Assembly: GCA_045540355.1 (NCBI GenBank)
Contig: JAZQHB010000072.1
Coordinates: forward strand, 1-64,000
Length of the DNA: 64,000 nucleotides
Source: RGIG2945 sp045540355
Lineage (GTDB): Bacteria > Bacillota > Clostridia > Oscillospirales > Acutalibacteraceae
Direction of reading: 5' to 3'
A model generated the notes under the pieces. The model ran no database searches, had not been told where the DNA came from, and saw nothing but the letters and a program-made list of their open reading frames with translations. Every line of letters starts with the position of its first letter. Positions within the stretch are counted from its first letter, which is position 1. Of this stretch, positions 44,388 to 53,013 are shown in pieces. The position numbers and the translations under genes are program-made.

Positions 44388-45075
44388 TTTGTTGCCGTTT
44401 CTCCATTTTTAACCAGTTGAAAAATCCGTATAAATCATTCACAAGGAAGATGACAAAGCATATTATTACTGAAATGTAGGAGATATCGTAAGTAGCTGCA
44501 AGTGACCAGAGAACTATTAAAACAATGTCATTTGCGGCATAGGCGAGGGCAAAATACGGACTTCTTCTGAATGTAAGATAGACTGCAATGAAGCTTGTTG
44601 TTACAGAAAGTGTGCTGAAAAAGAGGTAAGAGGTATCAAATGCTTTGAGTATAAAGTAAAAACCGAGTGTTACAATTGCCGATAAAATAAACATAAAGAT
44701 AACTTCTTTTTGCTTGATGCGATTGACCGTGACCTCGGATTTGTTACCCTTGTAAGGATTTTTTAACCATGAAACAAGTGCAAAAAGTGCCATCGGACCC
44801 GTCATTCCGAGGTATGTTATCATCTCGCCGTAATATGCAAAAGAAAAGGAAATGATACCATAAAGTATGCTGAAAATTATCATCAGGAGTTGACCGAAGG
44901 GATTACCTTTTGCATTGAAAATCAAGGAAGTTACACCGATTAAGGATGCAGCCAGGGTTAAAAAATTCACCTTGTCAAAAATTAAAAATGATATGACTAT
45001 AATGATTACAGAGGAAAGCCACAGTATTAACTCGGCTTTTGTAAAGTAAGAAAGTGGTTTTATCAGCTTTTTCAT
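44368..45075 (-). CDS. pnuC: PnuC-family vitamin transporter (nicotinamide riboside type)
   Basis: A 235-residue membrane protein of the PnuC family with about seven helices. ASLIGVTSLIFNAKGNPFGQLLM is a typical early helix. LGMTGPMALFALVSWLKNP and the conserved WxxxN-type end region (YAANDIVLIVLWSLAA, VNDLYGFFNWLKME) are present. PnuC proteins facilitate uptake of nicotinamide riboside; relatives PnuT and PnuX carry thiamine or riboflavin. NAD salvage genes 2-3 kb away favour nicotinamide riboside. A structured leader lies upstream. Confidence 0.88.
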   Translation of the reverse strand: MKKLIKPLSYFTKAELILWLSSVIIIVISFLIFDKVNFLTLAASLIGVTSLIFNAKGNPFGQLLMIIFSILYGIISFSFAYYGEMITYLGMTGPMALFALVSWLKNPYKGNKSEVTVNRIKQKEVIFMFILSAIVTLGFYFILKAFDTSYLFFSTLSVTTSFIAVYLTFRRSPYFALAYAANDIVLIVLWSLAATYDISYISVIICFVIFLVNDLYGFFNWLKMEKRQQSKKRSH

Positions 45076-45180
45076 AGTTATTTCTCCTAAAAAATAAGCA
45101 CCCGCTTACACATCTTCAAAGACCTAACGATGCGTAACGGATGCAAAGCATCACACTACCCGGTGGCAGTAAATATTGTT
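45076..45180 (-). promoter_or_regulatory. Structured 5' leader of pnuC, candidate riboswitch
   Basis: About 105 nt of transcribed leader lies between a consensus promoter and the pnuC SD (TAGGAGA). It contains GATGC TTT GCATC (45140-45152) and CACCGGGTAGTG, followed by unpaired purine-rich segments and TCTTTGAAGA. I do not recognise a TPP, FMN or NAD-I aptamer consensus. Regulation by a nicotinamide-related ligand is inference. Confidence 0.45.
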
Positions 45181-45186
45181 TTTAGT

Positions 45187-45215
45187 ATTGTAACACAGGA
45201 CTGATGTAATTGCAA
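45187..45215 (-). promoter_or_regulatory. Promoter of pnuC
   Basis: TTGCAA, 17 bp, TACAAT on the minus strand. The predicted start site is near 45180. Confidence 0.75.
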
Positions 45216-45218
45216 GAA

Positions 45219-45244
45219 AAAACGGCAGGATTTCCTGCCGTTTT
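45219..45244 (-). terminator. Terminator after purC
   Basis: Perfect 11-bp stem AAAACGGCAGG / CCTGCCGTTTT with T-rich sequence after it on the minus strand. Confidence 0.88.
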
Positions 45245-45254
45245 GAATCCTAAA

Positions 45255-45944
45255 TTATAAACCCATCTTTTCGAGGAGCATTTTTGCACAGTCGATCTGA
45301 TTGGGAATGTTGCCGTTTTCGTCACGGACACGCCAGATATCAGGTGTGATTTCGTCAGCAACATACATTTTGCCGCTTTCGTCATAACCAACTTCGATTT
45401 TGAAGTCGATGAGTGTGAGACCCATAGGAGCAAGCTCGTTTTTGAGAACTTCACCAACGCGAGCAAGGATATCAAGAGCTTCGTCATACTGACCTTCTTT
45501 AAGAAGACCTTTCATGATGCAAAGGCGTTCACTGATAAGCGGATCGCCCTGAATGTCATCTTTCAAAGTAACTTCAGCATAAGCGGGATCGAATACGATG
45601 CCTTCTTCAAGAGTGAAACGACGGCACATGCTGCCTGCTGTGAAATAACGAAGTACGAACTCAAGCTTCGGAACTGTAAGGTTACGAACCTGCATAAGAC
45701 CCTTGTCAACATCAGCGTCGATGTAGTGTGTGGGAATGCCGTTCTTCTCCATAAGCTCGAAGAAATATTTTGAAATAGCAAGACCGATTTTGCCTTTGCC
45801 TTCAACGCTGCCGCCAACTGTGTTTGAGCCGGGGTCAAAAACGCCGTTTTCGCCTGTTGCACTGTCCTTGAAGAACAGGCTTACGATGTTTTTTTCTTCG
45901 TCAAGAAGAACATTCTTTGTTTTACCGGAATACAATGTTTTCAT
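45255..45944 (-). CDS. purC: Phosphoribosylaminoimidazole-succinocarboxamide synthase
   Basis: Joins CAIR with aspartate in purine synthesis. The 229 residues include LYSGKTKNV near the start, VRNLTVPKLEFVLRYFTAGSMCRRF, GDPLISERLC, LIDFKIEVGYD and DEITPDIWRVRDENG. This is the short-chain bacterial form. ATG at 45944 has AAGGAG nine nt upstream. Just upstream lies the attachment site of the integrative element, and the present promoter belongs to the element. Before insertion purC probably followed guaA. Confidence 0.95.
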   Translation of the reverse strand: MKTLYSGKTKNVLLDEEKNIVSLFFKDSATGENGVFDPGSNTVGGSVEGKGKIGLAISKYFFELMEKNGIPTHYIDADVDKGLMQVRNLTVPKLEFVLRYFTAGSMCRRFTLEEGIVFDPAYAEVTLKDDIQGDPLISERLCIMKGLLKEGQYDEALDILARVGEVLKNELAPMGLTLIDFKIEVGYDESGKMYVADEITPDIWRVRDENGNIPNQIDCAKMLLEKMGL

Positions 45945-46011
45945 TTTCAACAACTCCTTAATATGTTAAGTTAATGTTATACGAAAGATGTGATGTTTCT
46001 GCGAAACCATC

Positions 46012-46021
46012 ATTCCCACTC
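46012..46021. other. attL: Left attachment core (purC side)
   Basis: ATTCCCACTC, identical to the core at the 3' end of guaA (62053-62062). On the minus strand it reads GAGTGGGAAT followed by GA, i.e. Glu-Trp-Glu-stop (TGA), which reconstitutes the conserved GMP synthase C-terminus. This marks the junction between the element and ancestral DNA upstream of purC. Confidence 0.75.
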
Positions 46022-46022
46022 G

Positions 46023-46082
46023 CTCCCGAAAGTTGCAACCTAAACAATTTTGTTTAGGAGTTTTCGCACACATTATCGGGAG
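46023..46082. repeat. Nested inverted repeats at the element end
   Basis: Outer arms CTCCCGA (46023-46029) and TCGGGAG (46076-46082) enclose CCTAAACAA / TTGTTTAGG (46039-46058), immediately inside the att core. It may be an integrase/excisionase binding site. It is also transcribed from the promoter at 46154-46182 and so could fold as an RNA leader of purC. Confidence 0.5.
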
Positions 46083-46153
46083 TGTCCAGATTATCCGTAA
46101 AATACGGACTGTAAAGATTTTTGTTGTCATCGTGTTGTTGTATCAACTGAAAT

Positions 46154-46182
46154 ATTATAGCTAATTTATTGCGAAATTTCAA
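46154..46182 (-). promoter_or_regulatory. Outward-facing element promoter driving purC
   Basis: TTGAAA, 17 bp, TATAAT on the minus strand, inside the element end and pointing at purC. The predicted leader is about 200 nt. Confidence 0.75.
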
Positions 46183-46326
46183 TAGTTTTAAAGAAAATAG
46201 TTATTGTTATTGTAACAAATATCAAAAGAAATTTGAACGAGATTTTATGCACGATTATGCAACTATTACTGAAATTTAATTTTTTAATAGTTTTATTTCT
46301 TGTTATTTTAAAAGCCTCCGTGTGCT

Positions 46327-49300
46327 TTATGCCGTCGGGTAAGTTTTATAAACATACTCATATATTTGTTGTCTATATGTTGCTATGGCATTATCATCAT
46401 AGCTATCGGGTAAATCTTCCCACAACAAGTCACGAATCAACACACTGATAATTGACTGTGTTTCTTCCTTGTCACGCCAATGGTCAAGTTCGTGAATACG
46501 AGCTTTGATTTTTGAAAGCATCGTCTGAGCAAGTTTCTTAACCTTTTTAACTTCCTCTTTTGATAGCGAATCTTTCACAAGCAAATCAAACATCGTAAGC
46601 TCTTCGTCGCTTTCAAAACCTTCCTTGATATAGCGTTTTTGCTCATCATCAAGCTCATTTACGAGTTTCATAAGATTTTCAAATATAATTGCAATTTCAT
46701 CTTTTTTATTGTCACGATTATATTCATCAACAATTTCCTGATAGCGTTGATAGTAATCAATACGCAGTGGGTTATTTGCAAGCATTTTTGCCAAACGTTC
46801 TTCAACCAATTGTTGCAAATCTTTTAGCAACAAATTTTTGTTTTGAACCTTTTCAAACTCACGACGCAAACGGTCAAAATCAATATTGCTGATATCAAAC
46901 TTTTTGTTATCTTCCTCACCTGTGTTCTTTGTGACTGTAACATATTCACTGACAATTTCATTAATTTGTGCCATTAGTGCTGAATTATCAGCATGCTTAC
47001 GTTTAACTTGCATCAGATCATATATTTCACTAACAGCATTTTTATAATGGTGTATTTCTTCAGAAACTTCGCCTTTTTCAATGTACTTGAACATACGGAA
47101 AAGTTCTCGTGCCTGAATTTCAAAACGCTTCTTTATCTCATCGGTAGTGCACATTACATTGGCACCTGTTTGTAGCAATTTAAGTTTTTCAAAATCATCT
47201 GCTTTGATTAAAGCTTTCAAAGAGAATTCATGCTCTGACATATAATCTTCTATTGATTTAATTGTATTTATAATCTTTGCAATCAATTCTGACTTATCCG
47301 GAGCAGGGTCAACGCCTGATTTTCCGCCACTGTCTGAAGTATAGTCTGCAAGTGCCTGACGAAGAGCCTTAACAACACCTATATAATCGACAACCAAACC
47401 ATTGCTCTTACCGTCACAAACACGGTTGGCACGAGCGATAGTCTGCATCAGGGTGTGTGCTTTTAAAGGCTTGTCCAGATAGATTGTAGCAAGAGATTTT
47501 ACATCAAAGCCCGTTAACCACATCGCACATACAAAAACAATACGGAACGGATTATCAGACTCTTTGAATTCTTTGTCCATCTCACGTTTTTCCATTTTTG
47601 TTCTGTGCGGAATTATATTTAAACCCCAATTATTGAAAGTCTGAATTTCGTTTTGTTCTTGGCTGATAATTACCGCCATTTCGGTTTCTTTCATCCAAGC
47701 AATTTTGCGTTGCAGTTCCTGAGCTTCTTGTTGTGTAACAAGCTTGAGTTCGGCTTCAAGTTCTTTTATCTTTTCTGACCAATATTTTTGTGCAAGATTA
47801 TACATTCTCACACAAGTTACTTTGTTTACACAAACAAACATTGCCTTGCCTGTTGTCCAGAGTTCAGAATAATGTTCGACAAAATCTTTTGCAATTGTAT
47901 CAAGACGAGGCTCAGAAGTGATAATATGTATATCTTTCGCAAGTTCAAGTTCTAACTTTGCCTGCTGATTCACATCAAGGTCTGCCGCCTCAACAGCATC
48001 AAGCAAAGCATCATTGATTTCGGGGTTTGTGATGTTAAGCATATCACTACGGTTTTCATAATAAAGCGGAACAGTTGCGCCGTCATCAACAGCTCGTTTA
48101 AAATCATAAACGGAAACATAGCTACCAAAGGTACGCTCTGTTATGTTGTCATATTTAAAAAGAGGCGTTCCTGTGAAACCAATACGGGAAGCAGTTGGTA
48201 ATAAACGGCACATATTATCTGCAAATATACCGTTTTGAGAACGATGTGCTTCATCAGATAAAATGATAATGTCGTGCTCAGGTATTATTGGATCAACTGA
48301 ATCATCATTAAATTTCTGTATCAAGGTAAATATAAAACTCGGATTACCTTTCAACATTTCGTGGAGATGCTTACCGCTTGAAGGTATGTACTGACGAGCT
48401 TTACCCGAGAGTTGACCGCAAGCTTCAAAAGTATCACTTATCTGCTTATTCAATTCATCACGGTCAGTCAGAATAACAAATGTCGGACTACCCTCAAACT
48501 TACGACGAATTTTCTGTGCCAGAAATACCATCGAGTAACTTTTACCACTACCCTGTGTGTGCCAGAACACTCCCAATTTTCCATTCTTCAGTTTTCTTGT
48601 TTTATAAGACTCTACTGCTTCATTAACACCAAGATACTGATGATTGCGTGCAAAAATTTTCGCAGTCCTACCGCCGGAATGATCAAAAAGGATAAAATTT
48701 TCAAACAAATCCATAAAGTTTCTTTTATCACAAATACCGAGAAGCATTGTTTCAAGGTCAACTGCACCAACTTCATCTTCTTTCAGGCGTTTCCACTCGT
48801 GGAAAAATTCATATTTTGAGCCCATTGTTCCGACTTTTGCTTCAAGACCGTTAGAAAGCATAAGAAAAGCATTAAAATGAAAAAGCTTCGGAATAGTATC
48901 TAAATAATCGGTATAATTACGATCATATGCATCTTTTACATCTACACTCTGCTTTTTAAGTTCAACAAAAAGCAACGGTATGCCATTGACAAAACCGACA
49001 ATATCCGTGCGACGACGATGTAAATCACCATGGATTTTCATTTCTTTTACTGCGAGGAAATAATTTTTTTCGGGTTCGGCAAAGTTAAATACAATGGCAT
49101 AACGAGTTTCAAAAGTGCCATCTGCTTTCTTAACCTGAATAGGAATACCGTCTCTGAGCATAGAATATTTTTCTTCATTTATTTGCATTAAAGTTGCAGA
49201 TGCCGTATAGGCACAAAGAGTCTTAACGGCAGAATCAGCGTATTCTTCCGTCATCCAATCGTTATTATCAAATAATGCTTTGCGCAGATACCTTGTCAAT

Positions 49301-49452
49301 ACAATTTCCTTGTATGACTTTCTGCCGAGAGTGCCGTTTTCGCCTAATTGTTCTTTATCATAGGCAAAAACAACATCCCATCCGAGCTTGTTTTGCAAAA
49401 CATTACCGGCGCTGTTCTGCACCAATATATTTTCTGAATATTCCCAGCTCAT
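46327..49452 (-). CDS. hsdR: Type I restriction enzyme, R subunit (HsdR)
   Basis: A 1041-residue motor/nuclease subunit. The N-terminal nuclease domain shows GIPLLFVELKKQSVDVKDAYDRNY (PD-ExK type, ELK near residue 170). The SF2 translocase has Walker A in FWHTQGSGKSYSMVFLA, the DEAH-type box LSDEAHRSQNG, IGFTGTPLF and MQTIARANRV. A long helical C-terminus (from about 800) probably contacts HsdM. The start ATG has CAGGAGG upstream. It is the last gene of the hsd operon and is separated from hsdS by three other genes. Confidence 0.95.
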   Translation of the reverse strand: MSWEYSENILVQNSAGNVLQNKLGWDVVFAYDKEQLGENGTLGRKSYKEIVLTRYLRKALFDNNDWMTEEYADSAVKTLCAYTASATLMQINEEKYSMLRDGIPIQVKKADGTFETRYAIVFNFAEPEKNYFLAVKEMKIHGDLHRRRTDIVGFVNGIPLLFVELKKQSVDVKDAYDRNYTDYLDTIPKLFHFNAFLMLSNGLEAKVGTMGSKYEFFHEWKRLKEDEVGAVDLETMLLGICDKRNFMDLFENFILFDHSGGRTAKIFARNHQYLGVNEAVESYKTRKLKNGKLGVFWHTQGSGKSYSMVFLAQKIRRKFEGSPTFVILTDRDELNKQISDTFEACGQLSGKARQYIPSSGKHLHEMLKGNPSFIFTLIQKFNDDSVDPIIPEHDIIILSDEAHRSQNGIFADNMCRLLPTASRIGFTGTPLFKYDNITERTFGSYVSVYDFKRAVDDGATVPLYYENRSDMLNITNPEINDALLDAVEAADLDVNQQAKLELELAKDIHIITSEPRLDTIAKDFVEHYSELWTTGKAMFVCVNKVTCVRMYNLAQKYWSEKIKELEAELKLVTQQEAQELQRKIAWMKETEMAVIISQEQNEIQTFNNWGLNIIPHRTKMEKREMDKEFKESDNPFRIVFVCAMWLTGFDVKSLATIYLDKPLKAHTLMQTIARANRVCDGKSNGLVVDYIGVVKALRQALADYTSDSGGKSGVDPAPDKSELIAKIINTIKSIEDYMSEHEFSLKALIKADDFEKLKLLQTGANVMCTTDEIKKRFEIQARELFRMFKYIEKGEVSEEIHHYKNAVSEIYDLMQVKRKHADNSALMAQINEIVSEYVTVTKNTGEEDNKKFDISNIDFDRLRREFEKVQNKNLLLKDLQQLVEERLAKMLANNPLRIDYYQRYQEIVDEYNRDNKKDEIAIIFENLMKLVNELDDEQKRYIKEGFESDEELTMFDLLVKDSLSKEEVKKVKKLAQTMLSKIKARIHELDHWRDKEETQSIISVLIRDLLWEDLPDSYDDNAIATYRQQIYEYVYKTYPTA

Positions 49453-49484
49453 TGCTTAGCCTCCTGAATATAATTAAGATTGTA

Positions 49485-50138
49485 TCATTTAGGTAAATTA
49501 TTTTTATCCTTTATTTCATCTATAGTAATATAGATTTCTTTATAGTCATTATATTCCTTCATCAAAACCCACTTCGACTTAAGTTGAATAATTTTATGAT
49601 TTTCTACATAAGGACTAATCATTGTTATATCTCTATTAAATTTTTTATAAATATCAGCAGGTATTATCACAAATGAGGTTACAATGATAAATGTAAAAAT
49701 AACTAAAATAATAAAGCTTGTCAATAGTCTATATTGTAATTTTGTGTTTTTAAGTTTTTCCTCATTTTTTAATAATTTTTCCTTTTCATACTTAGTTATC
49801 TCAACATTTTCGTTAGATTTGTTCTCTAGATCTCCATATTCTTTTTTTGATCTATATTTTAAAAACCTAGCAAAAATAGGCGTAAATCCCCCAAAAACTC
49901 CAAACATCAAACCTATCAACAAACTGAAAACCATCTCCGAAGCACTACTTTCAGTATGTATAGCAGCAAAATGATAGTACACATTTCTTATCGACTCAAA
50001 TATATTCGCTCCCACTTTTGGTGTTTCCTTTACAAACCAAGTAACTGCATTCCACAAAACAGTAGTAATAATACTTACTATTATACCTATAAATATTTCT
50101 CTTCGATGGAGTTTCCATAATTCCTTAATTTTATTCAT
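49485..50138 (-). CDS. Unrecognised three-helix membrane protein inside the hsd operon
   Basis: A 217-residue protein with three membrane helices. They lie at about residues 14-35 (IFIGIIVSIITTVLWNAVTW), 69-93 (VFSLLIGLMFGVFGGFTPIF) and 138-164 (SFIILVIFTFIIVTSFVII). A charged cytoplasmic loop (YRSKKEYGDLENKSNENVEI) lies between helices 2 and 3, and there is a roughly 50-residue C-terminal domain. I do not recognise a family. It lies 34 bp upstream of hsdR and downstream of the 223-residue gene, with SD AGGAGA. A membrane effector paired with the adjacent soluble protein is a testable idea only. Confidence 0.7.
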   Translation of the reverse strand: MNKIKELWKLHRREIFIGIIVSIITTVLWNAVTWFVKETPKVGANIFESIRNVYYHFAAIHTESSASEMVFSLLIGLMFGVFGGFTPIFARFLKYRSKKEYGDLENKSNENVEITKYEKEKLLKNEEKLKNTKLQYRLLTSFIILVIFTFIIVTSFVIIPADIYKKFNRDITMISPYVENHKIIQLKSKWVLMKEYNDYKEIYITIDEIKDKNNLPK

Positions 50139-50172
50139 AATAAATTTCTCCTGTTTTACTTATGGTTTTCTA

Positions 50173-50844
50173 TTATCCTTGAAGTTTTAGTATTAACGGC
50201 AACAAAGCTATCCCTACATCAAAACTTTTATCTGCAAGCCACACAAGAACAGGCTTGACTTTTTCCCACTTTGTTTTTTTACTACCTGTGCCATTAACAA
50301 CGGATTCTATTTCGGAAATCTTATCCAAAGCTTCTTGGGTCTGTTCATCTGTAAGGGATGTCATATCCTCGATTTTGGCCCGTACCTGCTCAAACGTGAT
50401 ATTTACTGTCACGTTGTTGTTGACGGTTACATTAACATCGGGTGTGTTCGCAGGCATCTGTCTTGCAGTATTGCTGTTAGCATTCCACCCATGCATAAAT
50501 GCTTCCAGTTTCGGTTTCATCATAGACAGGTTCTCTTTTAAGGAGTCTATATCCAGAACGTCATATGCAAAACCTATACCCGCTGTAAAGCCCCACATGC
50601 TCTTTCCCCAGTCCGCAATGCAGTACTGATACTTTCCGTCTAAATATCTATGTAATTCTAACACTTTCGCTTGGTCATCCACCATGGCAATTGCATCGAT
50701 TTTTAGGATATCGCTGCGGATTGCTTTCTCTTGCTTATGTTGATTTGATGCGTCAATTTGTGCCTTTGTAGGCGGTTTCATCTCTGGAAGTCTCATATTT
50801 AACTCATTTTCTCCATTCATTAACTTTACAGTATCTCTCACCAT
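50173..50844 (-). CDS. Unrecognised protein with N-rich strand, coiled coil and hydrophobic C-terminus
   Basis: A 223-residue protein (an ATG at 50820 would shorten it by eight). The N-terminal half contains DDQAKVLELHRYLDGKYQYC and a Gly-rich stretch (WGFTAGIGFAYDVLDI). The middle has a polar beta segment (VNVTVNNNVTVNITF), then a helical stretch (QVRAKIEDMTSLTDEQ). It ends KPVLVWLADKSFDVGIALLPLI, a hydrophobic tail that could insert into membrane. Tails of this general form occur in proteins encoded in bacterial defence islands, from memory only. It sits between the FRG and membrane protein genes of the hsd operon. Confidence 0.65.
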   Translation of the reverse strand: MVRDTVKLMNGENELNMRLPEMKPPTKAQIDASNQHKQEKAIRSDILKIDAIAMVDDQAKVLELHRYLDGKYQYCIADWGKSMWGFTAGIGFAYDVLDIDSLKENLSMMKPKLEAFMHGWNANSNTARQMPANTPDVNVTVNNNVTVNITFEQVRAKIEDMTSLTDEQTQEALDKISEIESVVNGTGSKKTKWEKVKPVLVWLADKSFDVGIALLPLILKLQG

Positions 50845-50899
50845 TATAACAAAGACATTATTTGAAATAATAGCGATCTACTTAATTCTGCTTTTGGAA

Positions 50900-51784
50900 T
50901 CAATATTTTATAGAAGAATACTTTTTCTTTATGTACTTTCCAACCCCATCTAATCCGGGATATATAAATTTTTCGTTTATACATAGTTCATCAAGTTGAG
51001 AAAGAATATGCTTCTTCGCATCATTTGGAATCAAGATGTGCGTCAATACGCCATTTTGTGGTTTTTCAGGTTTCTCATCAAACGACATATAGTTATCCGG
51101 AGAAATGATATTTGTAAGTGGCATTCGTAGTGCTCCCCAAAGCATAAAAACACTGGATTGGGTAGACATTCTTTCTTCCCGATGAGCGGGCCGATATATT
51201 ACTGGATATTGAGAATACTGCATATGATCTGCTGGTGGATATTGCTGAAGCATAACATCCCAGTTAATAATATCACCAATTAATTGGTTGGTATGTGATG
51301 CGTATAGTAATGGTGCGCCAAAGTATAGTTGATTATAAAATGGCTCATTAACAATCCATACAGACGCATCTGATTCTGTTGTGCCACTACACGCAAAATA
51401 GAGGGCCACCAACGGATTTTCTGTAAAATCAAGCAAGCGTGTCGGAGCGCCAAAATGTTGAGCAATTTCAAGCCAAGCTGCAACATCGTTGATTGGCACG
51501 TTTTTTATATATCGGCAACTTTCAGAAATAAAGTCCTCTAAAATATTATATTCTAACTGTGAATACGCACCAACCTCATGCCCGTCAGATAGTTTTTCCC
51601 ATCGAAAAACACCCGGAACTAGCTGATATTTTTCGTGATTGCTGTGTCCACGGTATATGAACTTAGGTGAATGTACATATTTATGATCAGGAAGAGTTGG
51701 TATCCCCGCAGAGACCTCATAGGTATAGTTGTTCTTCAACTTATCAATAGTGGCTATGTATTCTGTTACAGTATGTATGACCAT
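50900..51784 (-). CDS. FRG-domain protein in the hsd operon
   Basis: A 294-residue protein with an FRG domain. FIYRGHSNHEKYQLVPGVFR (about residues 42-61) carries the arginine-glycine core. WLEIAQHFGAPTRLLDFTENP (about 107-127) and ALYFACSG complete the typical pattern. FRG domains are widespread in accessory and defence loci and are suspected to be enzymatic, but their reaction is not established. The ATG at 51784 uses a GGAGG SD that lies in the last codons of hsdS, 5 bp from its stop, so it is coupled to hsdS translation. Confidence 0.85.
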   Translation of the reverse strand: MVIHTVTEYIATIDKLKNNYTYEVSAGIPTLPDHKYVHSPKFIYRGHSNHEKYQLVPGVFRWEKLSDGHEVGAYSQLEYNILEDFISESCRYIKNVPINDVAAWLEIAQHFGAPTRLLDFTENPLVALYFACSGTTESDASVWIVNEPFYNQLYFGAPLLYASHTNQLIGDIINWDVMLQQYPPADHMQYSQYPVIYRPAHREERMSTQSSVFMLWGALRMPLTNIISPDNYMSFDEKPEKPQNGVLTHILIPNDAKKHILSQLDELCINEKFIYPGLDGVGKYIKKKYSSIKY

Positions 51785-51789
51785 AAATA

Positions 51790-53013
51790 TCACACCTCCA
51801 ATTCGCCGCTCATAAGTTTTGGCAACAGACTGTCGCGGGCTTCAGTCAAACGGATGTTTTGTTTTTGTAGTATTCTTCGCTTTTCAAACAACGGAGCTAC
51901 AATTTGAGTATATTTATCCATTATTCTTTTTGTTGGACACAAAACAATTGTCTGTTTTACAACTTCACCACTAATGTTTTGTTGACCAGCTCCACGTGCT
52001 ATTCCATTATAATGATCCCTTAATTCATAAAGCTTTTCATATAACCACTGCCAAGATATTTTCGTTTCATCTGCTTTCAAGCAAAGTGCTGCTTGATTAC
52101 AAGTCGCCTCCGAATCAAGAACACCTAATCTGCCCAAAGTAGGACTTGCATATATAGCCATTAAAATTGTATTTTTAGGAAAGAATTTGGCAGATGAATT
52201 GCTTTGTCCTTCAACACTAATTTTCTCATCAGAATCAATAAGCCAACAATCTTGCAATTCTTGCGTTTTATACCACTTTATAGTTGCATTGTCCCAATAA
52301 TTTTTATTTCTTCTGCTTGGTGTTCCGCCAGCATTGATTCTTTCACACAATTCTGCTATCGCATATTCTTCCCACCCCTGCGGTACGCCGTCGATGATAG
52401 GGGTAGTTTTGTGGCCGGGGAAGCGCAGATCAACAAACCATTCTTTATAAAGTCGCTGTGCCGCTTCTTCCAACAACTTGATCTGTTTTTGGTTATTTTC
52501 GATGAGGTCGTCGTAAGCTGAGAGAATGTCTGCAATTCTAACTTGAAGATCATAGTTAGGAATTCTCACTTCGCATGCCGACAATCTGCCTTGACTTAAA
52601 TTCTGAATATTGGCTCCAACTGCGGAACCAGTCATCGCTTTTCGAAAATCGGAACTCTTAAAAAGATAAGTAAAAAATACCGGATTGTGTTTTTTTGTAT
52701 CGTTTAATCTTGCCCTGATACAAAATCCTGAATATGTAACCGGAGATTCTGGATTTTTAATCAGCATACATCGTCCAACGAGCTCTTTGTTTCCGTTTGA
52801 ACGAACAAAAACTATATCTCCGTTTCTCAAATAATCATTGGAGCGAACAACTTCCTTTTTGATTTCTTCCAATGAATTGTAGTCAGGGGAAAATCTATTA
52901 CCAAAATTAGATACCCCTATTAATTTGACACCCTTTGAATAAGCAGATTTATCAAAATTTATCCCATTACTAAACTCTGCTATATCTCCAAGTTTAACGA
53001 TTTCCCAACTCAT
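51790..53013 (-). CDS. hsdS: Type I restriction-modification specificity subunit (HsdS)
   Basis: A 407-residue DNA-recognition subunit with two target recognition domains. TRD1 spans about 1-150 (VKLGDIAEFSNGINFD). A central conserved helix follows (LSAYDDLIENNQKQIKLLEEAAQRLYKEWF). TRD2 spans about 215-365 (WEEYAIAELCERINAGGTPS), and a second conserved helix is at the end (PLFEKRRILQKQNIRLTEAR). It sets the bipartite target; the sequence recognised cannot be inferred. Its ATG overlaps the hsdM stop (ATGA), and its 3' end holds the SD of the FRG gene. Confidence 0.93.
   Translation of the reverse strand: MSWEIVKLGDIAEFSNGINFDKSAYSKGVKLIGVSNFGNRFSPDYNSLEEIKKEVVRSNDYLRNGDIVFVRSNGNKELVGRCMLIKNPESPVTYSGFCIRARLNDTKKHNPVFFTYLFKSSDFRKAMTGSAVGANIQNLSQGRLSACEVRIPNYDLQVRIADILSAYDDLIENNQKQIKLLEEAAQRLYKEWFVDLRFPGHKTTPIIDGVPQGWEEYAIAELCERINAGGTPSRRNKNYWDNATIKWYKTQELQDCWLIDSDEKISVEGQSNSSAKFFPKNTILMAIYASPTLGRLGVLDSEATCNQAALCLKADETKISWQWLYEKLYELRDHYNGIARGAGQQNISGEVVKQTIVLCPTKRIMDKYTQIVAPLFEKRRILQKQNIRLTEARDSLLPKLMSGELEV

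Noticed and set aside
45945..46150. Known purine-type riboswitch upstream of purC
   Set aside because: The conserved purine aptamer loops and ZTP/PRPP core motifs are not found, and most of the leader lies inside the mobile element.
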